From NCBI GenBank assembly GCA_003220685.1, contig QHTE01000052.1, positions 49,174 through 113,173 of the forward strand: DNA of 64,000 bases. The letters are read 5' to 3'. The notes beneath the pieces were generated by a model. It was given only the letters and a program-made list of their open reading frames with translations. It was not told the DNA's origin and searched no databases. Position 1 is the first letter of the stretch. Each line of letters begins with the position of its first letter. Positions 27,240 to 35,249 of the stretch are shown here, piece by piece. A program made the translations under genes and the position numbers. The stretch is from Candidatus Rokuibacteriota bacterium (GTDB lineage Bacteria > Methylomirabilota > Methylomirabilia > Rokubacteriales > CSP1-6).

Positions 27240-27740
27240 TCAGAGGGGTTGCGGTTCGAGATAGACAATGAGGTCCAGGTCTCCCGGAGAGTGCCCCAAT
27301 TGCGTGAGGGCGAGAGCGACCTCGCTCCGGTGCTGCGTTCCGTGGTTGACCAGGTGAGCCATCATCTGCCACAGAGCAATCGCGTATCGCCGACCGCTGT
27401 GAGTCGACCGATATTCCACGACCTCGAGGAGCATGGGATCCGACAAGCGTTGCAGGAAGGCCCGCATCGTCGCCTCTTCTCGAGCCCAAGCCCCACGCAG
27501 CGCCTCGAACGTCGGCAGCTCTTCTTCACCGAGAGGCTGATCTGCCCTTCCCTCCCAGCGCGCCAGCCACGTCCCCTCTCTTTCGAGGCAGTGGACCAGC
27601 GTTCCTCGTATGCTCCCGTAATCCAGCCTGGCGTCGGCGATGTAAGCGCCGTGGTCGAGCTGAGACACCTGGCTCAGGATGCGATCCCGAGCCCAATAGC
27701 CATATTCGAACACGCAACGCACGTAGTCGGCAGTCAGCAC
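27240..27740 (-). CDS. DinB-family four-helix protein
   Basis: DinB superfamily member, about 166 residues from GTG 27740. The three helix-borne His positions of the usual metal site are visible: LVHCLEREGTWLARW (about residue 50), HLVNHGTQHRSE (two His, about residues 125-135). Bacterial DinB proteins often act as thiol transferases or have unknown roles; no specific function can be assigned. I prefer the GTG at 27740 because homologues of this type begin close to LTADYVRCVFEYGYWARDR; a GTG at 27791 would add 17 residues and overlap the SDR gene. It follows the SDR gene on the same strand. Confidence 0.72.
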   Translation of the reverse strand: MLTADYVRCVFEYGYWARDRILSQVSQLDHGAYIADARLDYGSIRGTLVHCLEREGTWLARWEGRADQPLGEEELPTFEALRGAWAREEATMRAFLQRLSDPMLLEVVEYRSTHSGRRYAIALWQMMAHLVNHGTQHRSEVALALTQLGHSPGDLDLIVYLEPQPL

Positions 27741-27768
27741 GATCGTCGCGGGCTTGGCTAGGGGCGCA

Positions 27769-28572
27769 TCACGAGCGCGGGGCCTTGCCACTATAGGGCA
27801 GCCACGTCCTGCCGGTCCCGCTGCCGCCGTCGACGCTCAACACCTCGCCGGTGATGAAGTCCGCGTGCGGCGAGGCCAGGAACAGCGCGGCCCGCGCGAT
27901 GTCGTCGGGCGTGCCCGGCCGGCCCCAGGGAATGTTGGCCACGAGCGTCCGCACGTACTCGTCGGACACCTGGCTCACGTCGCGGTCAACCGTGACCAAC
28001 CCGGGCGCGATGCAGTTGACGTTGATCCGGTGCGGCGCCAGCTCCATGGCGAGGACCCTGGTGAACATCACCACACCCGCCTTGGAGGCGCAGTAGTGCG
28101 CGGCGCCCTTGCGCCCGCTGTTGTACGCACCGGAGGAGATCGTGATCATTTTGCCCGGCGTCTTGTTCGCGGTCATCCGGCGACCCACTGCCTGGCACGT
28201 GAGGAAGACACCGCGCACGTTCGTCTCCATCACGCGGTCCCATTCTTCGACTGTCATCTCGAGCACCGGCGAATTTGGATAGATGCCGGCGTTCGCCACC
28301 GCGACAGTGATCACACCCAGCGCGCGCTCGGCGGCGCTCACGAGGTCGGCGACCGACTTGTCGTTGCGCACGTCGACGACCTGACCGAAGACACGTGCCG
28401 ACCGCCCGAGCCGGTCCAGCGCCTGCTTCAGCGCCGGCTCACGCAGGTCGCCGAGCGCCAGGCGCGCTCCGGCCTGGTGGAAGGCCTGGGCAATGCCGAA
28501 GCCGATCCCGGCTGCGGCGCCGGTGACCAGCACCACTTGATCCTTGAAGTCGAACGTCGTCCCGTCAGTCAA
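27769..28572 (-). CDS. Short-chain dehydrogenase/reductase (SDR)
   Basis: NAD(P)-dependent oxidoreductase, 267 residues. Cofactor motif TGAAAGIG at about residue 18; Asp at the end of the second strand (ALGDLRE) suggests NAD preference. VANAG replaces the more common NNAG. Catalytic Ser (TISSGAY), and Tyr/Lys in HYCASKAGV. The C-terminal ITGEVLSVDGG is standard. The ATG lies within the end of the upstream dehydrogenase gene (8-bp overlap), so the two are translationally linked. A 3-oxoacyl or sugar/alcohol substrate is equally possible. Confidence 0.9.
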   Translation of the reverse strand: MTDGTTFDFKDQVVLVTGAAAGIGFGIAQAFHQAGARLALGDLREPALKQALDRLGRSARVFGQVVDVRNDKSVADLVSAAERALGVITVAVANAGIYPNSPVLEMTVEEWDRVMETNVRGVFLTCQAVGRRMTANKTPGKMITISSGAYNSGRKGAAHYCASKAGVVMFTRVLAMELAPHRINVNCIAPGLVTVDRDVSQVSDEYVRTLVANIPWGRPGTPDDIARAALFLASPHADFITGEVLSVDGGSGTGRTWLPYSGKAPRS

Positions 28573-29497
28573 GGGTGAGCACCGCCTTGCCCGGATACCG
28601 CCGGGCCATCAGATCCTGTGCGACCTGGGCGATCTCCTTCCACGGGCGCTCGAGACTGATGTGCGGGGAGAGCTGGCCCGCGGCCACCAGGTCCGCCAGT
28701 CGCCCGAGTCCGACCGAGGCCGGCTCGTTCCCGAGCTCGGTGAACAGGTAGAAGCCGGAGAGCGTTGTGCGGCCGGCCACGAAGAACTCACGCGCATCGA
28801 AGGTGACCTCGGCCGATGCCGAGACGCCGAGCGTGACACACACACCCGCGCGCTGCAGCGCCCCCAGCGCGGTGCCGAGCGTCCGCCCGCCCACCGATTC
28901 AACGATCAGATCGTACTTGGGCTCTTTCGGGATCTCGTCTCCGACGACCACCTCGTGGGCGCCGAGCTGGCGGACCGATGCCACCTGATCGCTGCGCCGG
29001 ACGAGCGCGGTCACGTGGGCGCCGGCCAGCCGCGCGAGCTGGACCGCGAAATCTCCGACGCCGCCGGTCGCGCCCGTGATCAGCACGCGCTTGCCGAGCA
29101 GCATGCCGCCCTTGCCGAGAGCCAGCAGCGCCGTGAGACCGGCGACCGGGAACGTGGCGGCCTGCGAGAACGTCACCTTCTCGGGCAGCACGGCCAGCGC
29201 GTTCTTCGGCACGGCCACGCGCTGCGCCCAGGCCCCTTCGGGCAGGAAGCCGACCACGCGCTCGCCGACCTTCGGTCCCGTGCCGTCGGCCGCGGCGCGC
29301 TCGATGACGCCCGCCAGATCCCAGCCGGGGTGCCATCCGGCCGGCGCCATCGTCGATCGCCTGATTTCGCCACGGTTCAGCGAGATCGCGCGCACGCGCA
29401 CGATCGCCTCGCCTCGATCGGGAACCGGCTCCGGAACCGGCTTGAGGACGAGACGGCCTGGCGCATCGGGATCGACGACGACGGCGAGATTGCTCAC
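28565..29497 (-). CDS. Zinc-type alcohol dehydrogenase-like/quinone oxidoreductase (MDR) family protein
   Basis: Medium-chain dehydrogenase/reductase of the quinone-oxidoreductase subgroup, 310 residues. A GroES-like N-terminal domain (VRVRAISLNRGEIRR, GWDLAGVIERA) lacks the catalytic and structural zinc Cys ligands. The NADPH-binding Rossmann motif is ITGATGGVGDFAVQLAR at about residues 140-156. Members reduce quinones or enones. The GTG start has GGAGG eight to nine bases upstream, and TATGCT lies about 20 bases before that as a possible -10. Divergent from the DUF1992 gene; first of the unit continuing into the SDR and DinB genes. Confidence 0.88.
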   Translation of the reverse strand: MSNLAVVVDPDAPGRLVLKPVPEPVPDRGEAIVRVRAISLNRGEIRRSTMAPAGWHPGWDLAGVIERAAADGTGPKVGERVVGFLPEGAWAQRVAVPKNALAVLPEKVTFSQAATFPVAGLTALLALGKGGMLLGKRVLITGATGGVGDFAVQLARLAGAHVTALVRRSDQVASVRQLGAHEVVVGDEIPKEPKYDLIVESVGGRTLGTALGALQRAGVCVTLGVSASAEVTFDAREFFVAGRTTLSGFYLFTELGNEPASVGLGRLADLVAAGQLSPHISLERPWKEIAQVAQDLMARRYPGKAVLTLD

Positions 29498-29578
29498 GGT
29501 GCCCTCCGTTCAGATCGGCAGCATACCACTCGGCTCGCGCTGTCGTCAGGGCGTTCGGGTAGGCGTACACTGCACGCG

Positions 29579-29986
29579 ATGACGGGCCGCAAGCCACCCG
29601 GGCGCAGCTGGGAGTCGTGGCTCGACGAGCTGATCCGTCAGGCTCACGAGGACGGCGCCTTCGACAACCTCGAGGGCGCCGGCAAGCCGCTCGCGGATCT
29701 CGACAAAGGCTACGATCCCGACTGGTGGGTGAAGAAGCTCGTCCAGCGCGAGAAGGTCTCGGCGCTGCCGCCCGCGCTGGAGCTCCTGCGAAAGGTCGAG
29801 GTCGAGATCACGCGGATCTGGAGCTCACGCAACGAAGCCGAGGTCAGGGCTCGCGTCGGCGCGCTGAACACCGAGATCGCCCGGGCCAATGCGCTGATCT
29901 CCGAGGGGCCGGCGAGCCGGCTCGGCGTTCTGGACGCCGACGCGATCGTGGCGGAGTGGCGGGGCCGCGCCGGCGGCCACGCCTGA
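29579..29986 (+). CDS. DUF1992 (DnaJ subfamily C member 28-like conserved domain) protein
   Basis: Small soluble protein of about 135 residues that matches the DUF1992 domain throughout: SWLDELIRQAHEDGAFDNL, GAGKPLADLD, and a predicted helical tail. The domain occurs alone in many bacteria and fused to DnaJ in animals; its role is unresolved. The ATG lies seven bases after a TACACT box with TCGTCA 17 bases further up, which would make the mRNA leaderless. Its stop codon directly abuts the convergent response-regulator stop. Confidence 0.85.
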   Translation: MTGRKPPGRSWESWLDELIRQAHEDGAFDNLEGAGKPLADLDKGYDPDWWVKKLVQREKVSALPPALELLRKVEVEITRIWSSRNEAEVRARVGALNTEIARANALISEGPASRLGVLDADAIVAEWRGRAGGHA

Positions 29987-30754
29987 TCACAACACCATCC
30001 GCTCCCTGAAGGCGCGCGCCCGATCGCGCGCCACCTGGAGCTCGGTGCGCGGCCCGTCCTTGAGCTTCACGGTCAAGCGGCCGCCGAGCTCTGGCTGAAC
30101 CTCGGCGACCCACGCCAGGTTGACGATCGCGCTCCGGTGGATCCGCACGAACTGCCGCGGGTCCAGCCGCTCCTCGAGCTCGCCGAGCGCCCGATCCACG
30201 AGGTGACTTCCCGAGGCCGTCACCGCGACGGTCCCCTTCCCCTGGGCGAGGAAGTGGGAGATCTTGGCGACCTCGACGAGCTGAGTGCGTTGCTGACCGA
30301 GGTCGAGGCTGATCCGCTCGGCATACGCCGGCGCGCGCGGATAGTGGCGTGCCAGCTTCTCGAGCACCGCCTGCACGGAGGCCCCGGGATCGCCGCGACG
30401 GCTCTCGAGGCGGTCGAGCGTGCGCTCCAGACGCTCGCGCTTGACCGGCTTGAGCAGATAGTCGATCGCCGCCGCCTCGAAAGCTCGGAGCGCGTGCTCG
30501 TCGTGGGCGGTGACGAACACGACGAGCGCGCTGGTCCGCATCCGCTCCAGGAGCTCGAACCCGGACATCCCGGGCATGTGGATGTCGAGGAACAGCGCCT
30601 CCACGTCGCGCGTCGGAACCTCCACGAGTGCGGTCTCTGCGCACGTCGCCGTGCCGACGACGTCGACCCGACCCGTCGACTTCAAGCTCTGGACGACCTG
30701 CTTGAGCGCGCCGGGCTCGTCGTCGACGACGTAGGCGCGGAGCCGGCCCGTCAC
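29987..30754 (-). CDS. LytTR-family response regulator
   Basis: Two-component response regulator, about 255 residues. Receiver domain at residues 1-120: acidic pair in VVDDEPG, phospho-acceptor Asp in ALFLDIHMPGMSG, Thr in FVTAHDEHAL and Lys in LLKPVKRE. A LytTR DNA-binding domain occupies the last 100 residues (RISLDLGQQRTQLVEVAKI ... FVRIHRSAIVNLAWV). GTG at 30754 overlaps the kinase stop by four bases (GTGA), so the pair is translated together. LytTR regulators usually bind direct repeats near promoters; the targets are not evident here. Confidence 0.93.
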   Translation of the reverse strand: MTGRLRAYVVDDEPGALKQVVQSLKSTGRVDVVGTATCAETALVEVPTRDVEALFLDIHMPGMSGFELLERMRTSALVVFVTAHDEHALRAFEAAAIDYLLKPVKRERLERTLDRLESRRGDPGASVQAVLEKLARHYPRAPAYAERISLDLGQQRTQLVEVAKISHFLAQGKGTVAVTASGSHLVDRALGELEERLDPRQFVRIHRSAIVNLAWVAEVQPELGGRLTVKLKDGPRTELQVARDRARAFRERMVL

Positions 30755-31797
30755 GGCTTCGGGCTCGCGTGACCGGGAATCGTCATCGTGACCAGCCCGC
30801 CGCCGTCGCAAGCGCGAGCGTCGAGTGTCGCCCGCGCGCCGAAGAGCACGCTCAGCCGGGCGCGCAGGCTGTCGAGCCCGTGTCCCGGCTGGACGGTTAG
30901 GAGATCGATGCCCGGCCCGTCGTCCCATACGCCGAGCTCGAGATGCTCCCCGCCTCGCCGGGCCGAGACGCGAATCTCGGCGCCCGCCGGGCGCGCCGCC
31001 GCTACGTGCTTGACGCTGTTCTGGACGAGCGTGTGGAGCGCGAACGGCGGAATAGGCCAGGCGTCGAGCTCGTCGGGTACGTCGAGCTTGGCGCGGAGCC
31101 GCTCACCCAAACGCGCCTTCTCGATCTCCAGATAGGCCTGGACCACCGCGACCTCGTCCCGCAGCGGCACGACGTGGCGGCCTGACGAGTCGAGCGAGGC
31201 GCGGAGCAGGTCGGCGAACTCGCCCAGGAGCCGCTCGGCGCGCTCGGGCGCCTCGCGGATCTCTGCCGAGATGGCCGCGATGGCGTTGAAGAGGAAGTGC
31301 GGATGCAACCGCGACTCGAGTGAGGCCAGGCGCGCGTCGACGGCCAGGCGCCGGGCCCGCTCGGCCTCGAGCTCGCGCGCTTGCAATTCCTCACGCGCCT
31401 CGTCGAGGCGGGCGCGAGTCCGCTCGTGGATCGAGATCCCTATGCCGATGCTCAGCGTCATGACCAGCGTGATTCCGAAGCCGGCCCGCTGGACCGCCCA
31501 GAACGAGCCGGGCTCGACGAGGCCCAGCACCTGCGCCACCACCCCCGCTACCACCGAGCCCGGGACCGCGATCGCAACGAGAGCGCCCGCGATGGCGAGC
31601 CAGATGACGACGGGCTTGTGTCCGGACAGCCGATGAGCGAGCGGCGGCAGGATCAGCCCTGCGGCGGCGCCGATGATGGTCGAGCAGATCAGCGCGAACG
31701 TGAACCGTGCGGGGACCGACGACCAGCCCACCAGGAAGCCGGTGACGATCGCCAGCAGCACCGCGCCGACCGTGGTGACCGTGAGGACCTTCAGCAT
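30751..31797 (-). CDS. LytS-type sensor histidine kinase (His_kinase family)
   Basis: Membrane sensor kinase of 348 residues. Four hydrophobic segments occupy residues 1-125 with little periplasmic sequence, so it probably senses a membrane or small hydrophobic signal. A short coiled coil (ERTRARLDEAREELQARELE) leads to the phospho-acceptor region LHPHFLFNAIAAIS typical of the LytS/YehU class. The HATPase region has the N box HTLVQNSVKH and G boxes VWDDGPGID and GHGLDSLRARL. It overlaps the LytTR regulator and begins four bases after the exported-protein gene, so all three are probably one operon. Confidence 0.92.
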   Translation of the reverse strand: MLKVLTVTTVGAVLLAIVTGFLVGWSSVPARFTFALICSTIIGAAAGLILPPLAHRLSGHKPVVIWLAIAGALVAIAVPGSVVAGVVAQVLGLVEPGSFWAVQRAGFGITLVMTLSIGIGISIHERTRARLDEAREELQARELEAERARRLAVDARLASLESRLHPHFLFNAIAAISAEIREAPERAERLLGEFADLLRASLDSSGRHVVPLRDEVAVVQAYLEIEKARLGERLRAKLDVPDELDAWPIPPFALHTLVQNSVKHVAAARPAGAEIRVSARRGGEHLELGVWDDGPGIDLLTVQPGHGLDSLRARLSVLFGARATLDARACDGGGLVTMTIPGHASPKP

Positions 31798-31801
31798 GCG
31801 C

Positions 31802-32338
31802 TCACCGAGGCTCGGGCTGTTGCGCCCTCGCTGGTTCGATGTCGCGAAGCCCGGGCACCTTGACCCCTTCGGGCGCGAATCGCCCGCCTACCGCCACGCC
31901 GCCCGGCAGCGGCCCGTAGAGCTCGATGCCGATCGCGACGATCCGCGGCGCGCTCGCCCCCGGCGCCGGCGCGTCGGCGAACTTGACCGACACGATCGTG
32001 AGGATCGGGCCGGTGCTGTCGGGCAGATCCGGCAGCGGCTCGCGGTCGAACACTCCGTTTGGATAGACCGTTCGCATCGCCCTCTGGTGCACGTCGCTGT
32101 GATACCAGTCGACCAGCGACTTCTTGCCGTCGAACCACGCGAAGATCACCCGTCGGCCGCTCGCGGTCTGCCCCGTGTCGACGCCGAGGCACCCCGGGGC
32201 GGCCTTGAGCGCATTGACCACGTTCGGGAAGCCGCCCGGCATCGCCGCCTGGCCGTGGACCGGCTCGATCGAGGCACAGCATAGCGTGAGGGCGACCGCT
32301 GAGGCGATCGCGAGCTGTCCGATCCTGTGTGCCGTCAT
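31802..32338 (-). CDS. Exported hypothetical protein with a dimeric alpha/beta-barrel (ABM-like) look
   Basis: A protein of 178 residues with a signal peptide (LAIASAVALTLCCASIEPVHGQA); the paired Cys near residues 20-21 could be a lipobox but the context is weak. The mature part has PNVVNALKAAPGCLGVDTGQ followed by RVIFAWFDGKKSLVDWYHSD, spacing that resembles antibiotic-biosynthesis-monooxygenase-type barrels, although those are seldom exported. I cannot assign a function. It lies four bases upstream of the LytS-type kinase, so it may be a sensory partner or a product controlled by the same promoter. Confidence 0.6.
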   Translation of the reverse strand: MTAHRIGQLAIASAVALTLCCASIEPVHGQAAMPGGFPNVVNALKAAPGCLGVDTGQTASGRRVIFAWFDGKKSLVDWYHSDVHQRAMRTVYPNGVFDREPLPDLPDSTGPILTIVSVKFADAPAPGASAPRIVAIGIELYGPLPGGVAVGGRFAPEGVKVPGLRDIEPARAQQPEPR

Positions 32339-32449
32339 GGGTGCTCCTCCTCGACGCCCAGGATCGTCCGCGTCGAGAAGGCTGTCGTCGGCAATCGGAC
32401 GAACGGTCGGATTCGGGGATGAGCGGCCCCCGGAGAGAGCGGATGGACC

Positions 32450-33514
32450 TCAGCGAAACCGCGGTGCCACCGCCTCGCCGAATCGGCGCATCGACTCGAG
32501 GATCGTGCGGTGCGGCAGGTACCCGTAGCTGATCTGGCACAAGACGTGGTGGACGCCGGCGTCGCGCAGCTCCGCCACCTGGTCGGCGACGCGCCGCGGG
32601 GTGCCGTAGAGCGTGGACGTCTGCAGCGAGTAGCGAACGCCGTCCTCGTGCGACACGCGGGGATCGTTCCACGGGTTCACGCGAGTGGCCTCGACGTGGA
32701 AGTCGGCCGGGTTGTTGCTCTCGCGGGCGTGGACCATGTGCCGGCGGGTTTCCAGGAGCGCCGCCGTCAGCTCGTCCTCCGCCTGCGCCTGGCTCTCCGC
32801 GACGTGGACGAAGCGCCACAGCGCGGCGCGCTCGCGCAGCTCGCGTTGCCGCTCTGGGCCGAGGCCGCTCTCAGCGAGGCCTGTCTCGTAGAGCGCCAGC
32901 CGCTCGGGCACGCGGGCGAGCGGGATGCGCGCCATCATGATCGGCGCGCCCCGCCGGCCGCACTCGCGGACCGATCCGGCCGACGAGACGCTGCGCCAGA
33001 TGGGCGGGTGCGGTTGCTGGCGAGGCGAGGGCCGGAGCGCCGGCACGCGGAGCTGGTAGAACTTGCCCTCGTGCACCAGCGGCGACTCGGTCCACGCGCG
33101 GACCATCACGTCGAGCGTCTCCTCCATCCGCTCGCGGCTGTCGTCGCTCCGGAGGCCGTAGCCGACGAACTCGTACTCGTTGAAATTGGTCCCGTGGCCG
33201 ACGCCGATGTCGATCCGTCCGTCCGAGAGGTTGTCGAGCAGCGCGAGCTCGGTCGCCAGTCTGATCGGATGGCGAAGGGCCAGCTGGATCACGGCGAAGC
33301 CGATCCGGATCCGCGACGTCCGCGCGGCCACGACGCTCGCGAACGGGATCGGATCGCAGTAGACGCTCTCGCCCGTGAAGTTGTGCTCGGTGAGCCAGAT
33401 CCCGTCGAAGCCCGCCGTCTCGGCGAAGCAGGCCTGAGCGACCAGGTCCTGGATCGCGCCGTAGTCGGCCTCCGGCGACCCGGAGTGGGCGAGCGTCAGC
33501 CAGCCGAATCTCAT
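32450..33514 (-). CDS. Luciferase-like (LLM class) flavin-dependent oxidoreductase
   Basis: Bacterial-luciferase-family monooxygenase, about 354 residues, using FMN or F420. Family features: FGWLTLAHSGS start, GFDGIWLTEHNFTGE, VYCDPIPFASVVAARTSR, LALRHPIRLATELALLDNLS, GRIDIGVGHGTN, and the C-terminal YGTPRRVADQVAELRDAG. ATG 33514 is chosen from the family N-terminus. It begins 22 bp after the TPP enzyme gene on the same strand, so the two are probably co-transcribed with the acyl-CoA-dehydrogenase-type protein further upstream. The substrate is unknown. Confidence 0.9.
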   Translation of the reverse strand: MRFGWLTLAHSGSPEADYGAIQDLVAQACFAETAGFDGIWLTEHNFTGESVYCDPIPFASVVAARTSRIRIGFAVIQLALRHPIRLATELALLDNLSDGRIDIGVGHGTNFNEYEFVGYGLRSDDSRERMEETLDVMVRAWTESPLVHEGKFYQLRVPALRPSPRQQPHPPIWRSVSSAGSVRECGRRGAPIMMARIPLARVPERLALYETGLAESGLGPERQRELRERAALWRFVHVAESQAQAEDELTAALLETRRHMVHARESNNPADFHVEATRVNPWNDPRVSHEDGVRYSLQTSTLYGTPRRVADQVAELRDAGVHHVLCQISYGYLPHRTILESMRRFGEAVAPRFR

Positions 33515-33536
33515 CGATGGCTCTCGGTCCGCCTCC

Positions 33537-35183
33537 TCAGAGCGCGCGCCGGTGAGAGAAGGCGATCTCTTCGCTGGTGATGAACTCCAGCAGCACGGCC
33601 TGGCCGTCCTGGTTCGCCTTCCGCGCGCGCTCGAGCGCCGGAATGATGTCCGCCGGCTTCGTGACCCGCTCGGCCTGGCCGCCCATCGCGCGCCCGAGGT
33701 CGGCATAGTTGCCGCCGATGTCGCGCGTCCGGTACCGATCGTGCGAGACGACGAGCGCGTGGCGCTCGATCGCCATGGCGGAGTTGTTGAGCACGATCGT
33801 CGTGATCGGGATGGAGCAGCGCACGGCGGTCTCGAAATCGAGCCCGGTCATGCCGAACGCGGCGTCGCCCATGAAGTTCACGCAGAACTTGTCGGGGGCC
33901 GCGAGCTTGGCGCCCATGATCAGGCCGAGTCCGGTGCCGAGCGCGTGGGATTTGCCCCAGCCCATGTAGCCGCGCGGGGCCGCGGCGCGGTAGAACGGCA
34001 CGAGCTGATTGCGCGGGCTGCCCGAATCGTGGGTGACGATCGCGTCGCGCGATTCGATCGCCTGCATGAAGTCCCAGATCACGCGATACGGCGTGATCGG
34101 GACCTCGTTCGAGGTGAGCTTGGGCATCCACTCGGCGAGCCACGTCTCCCGCGCCTGTCGGACCTCGCCGGCGGCGCCGCCGTCGCGGGAGCGGCCGCGC
34201 AGCAGGTCCCGGGCCGCGTCGACGAGCTGACGCAGGACCGCCTTGGCGTCGCCGAGGATCGGATGGTCGGTGGCGTAGTTCTTGTTGAGATCGCGCTCGT
34301 CGTTGGTCGCGTGGATGATGGTCTTGCCCGCCGGAATGTTCGAGGCCATGCCGTGCTTGGTGAAGCTGCAGCCGATGCCCAGCACCACGTCGGCGCGTGA
34401 CAGGAAGTGGTACGACGGCCCGGACATGACGCCGCCGCCGGCGGTCCCGAGCGCCAGCGGATGGTCCTCCGGGAACGCGCTCTTGCCCTCGAGCGTGGTC
34501 ATGACCGGAATCTGGAGCAGCTCGGCGAGCTCGAGCAGCTCCGGGCAGGCTTCGGCGTACATCACGCCCTGCCCGGCGTGGATCACGGGCGCCTTCGCCT
34601 GCAGCAGCACGCGCGTGGCGGCCTCGATGTCCCGGGCGTTGCCCGCGGGGCTGGTGGCTTTCACCGGCCGATATTGGAGCGCGATCTGATCGGCGACGTC
34701 GGCGAGCGCGACGTCCGCCGGGATCTCGACCATGACCGGGCCGGGGCGTCCCATCCGCAACAGGTTGAACGCCCGGCGCATGACCTCGCCGAGCTCTCCG
34801 GGCTGGTTGAGGGTCTCGACCCACTTCGTGACCGAGGCGTAGGTGCGCGCCGAGCTGAAGAGCGGAAACACCTGCGCGCGGTCGCGCTGGTGGCCCAGCG
34901 GCAGCACCAGGATCGGGACCGAATCGGAGTACGCGGTGGCGACGCCGGGGGACGCGTTCTCCGCGCCAGGCCCGTACTGCATCGCGAACACGCCGAGCCG
35001 CCGGCCGTTCGTCGTCCGGCTGAAGCCGTCGGCGATGCCGACCCCCACGCGCTCCTGGCGGCAGAGCACCGGGCGGATCCCGGCGGCGGCCGCCGCGTCG
35101 ATCACGGGGGTCGTCGGATATGTGCTGAGAAATTCCACGCCTTCGCGCTTCATGATCTCGGCGAGCGCGTCGACCACCTTCAT
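33537..35183 (-). CDS. Thiamine-diphosphate-dependent enzyme (acetolactate-synthase-like)
   Basis: Full-length TPP enzyme, about 548 residues. PYR domain with the activating Glu in VLCRQERVGVGIADGFS, central domain (APVIHAGQGVMYAEACPEL), PP domain with FMGDAAFGMTGLDFETA and, at the right spacing, TIVLNNSAMAI. The usual GDG is GDA here. The start at 35183 is supported by AAGGAGCC upstream. Catalysis is probably decarboxylation or carboligation of a 2-oxo acid, but it does not look like a true IlvB. It differs clearly from the TPP enzyme at 18492. Neighbours are two flavin oxidoreductases. Confidence 0.92.
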   Translation of the reverse strand: MKVVDALAEIMKREGVEFLSTYPTTPVIDAAAAAGIRPVLCRQERVGVGIADGFSRTTNGRRLGVFAMQYGPGAENASPGVATAYSDSVPILVLPLGHQRDRAQVFPLFSSARTYASVTKWVETLNQPGELGEVMRRAFNLLRMGRPGPVMVEIPADVALADVADQIALQYRPVKATSPAGNARDIEAATRVLLQAKAPVIHAGQGVMYAEACPELLELAELLQIPVMTTLEGKSAFPEDHPLALGTAGGGVMSGPSYHFLSRADVVLGIGCSFTKHGMASNIPAGKTIIHATNDERDLNKNYATDHPILGDAKAVLRQLVDAARDLLRGRSRDGGAAGEVRQARETWLAEWMPKLTSNEVPITPYRVIWDFMQAIESRDAIVTHDSGSPRNQLVPFYRAAAPRGYMGWGKSHALGTGLGLIMGAKLAAPDKFCVNFMGDAAFGMTGLDFETAVRCSIPITTIVLNNSAMAIERHALVVSHDRYRTRDIGGNYADLGRAMGGQAERVTKPADIIPALERARKANQDGQAVLLEFITSEEIAFSHRRAL

Positions 35184-35249
35184 CTCTGGCTCCTTTTGGA
35201 GACGGGCTCCGCCCCCTCTCGACTCCCCTGCGAGCACGCGGGGTGTCGG

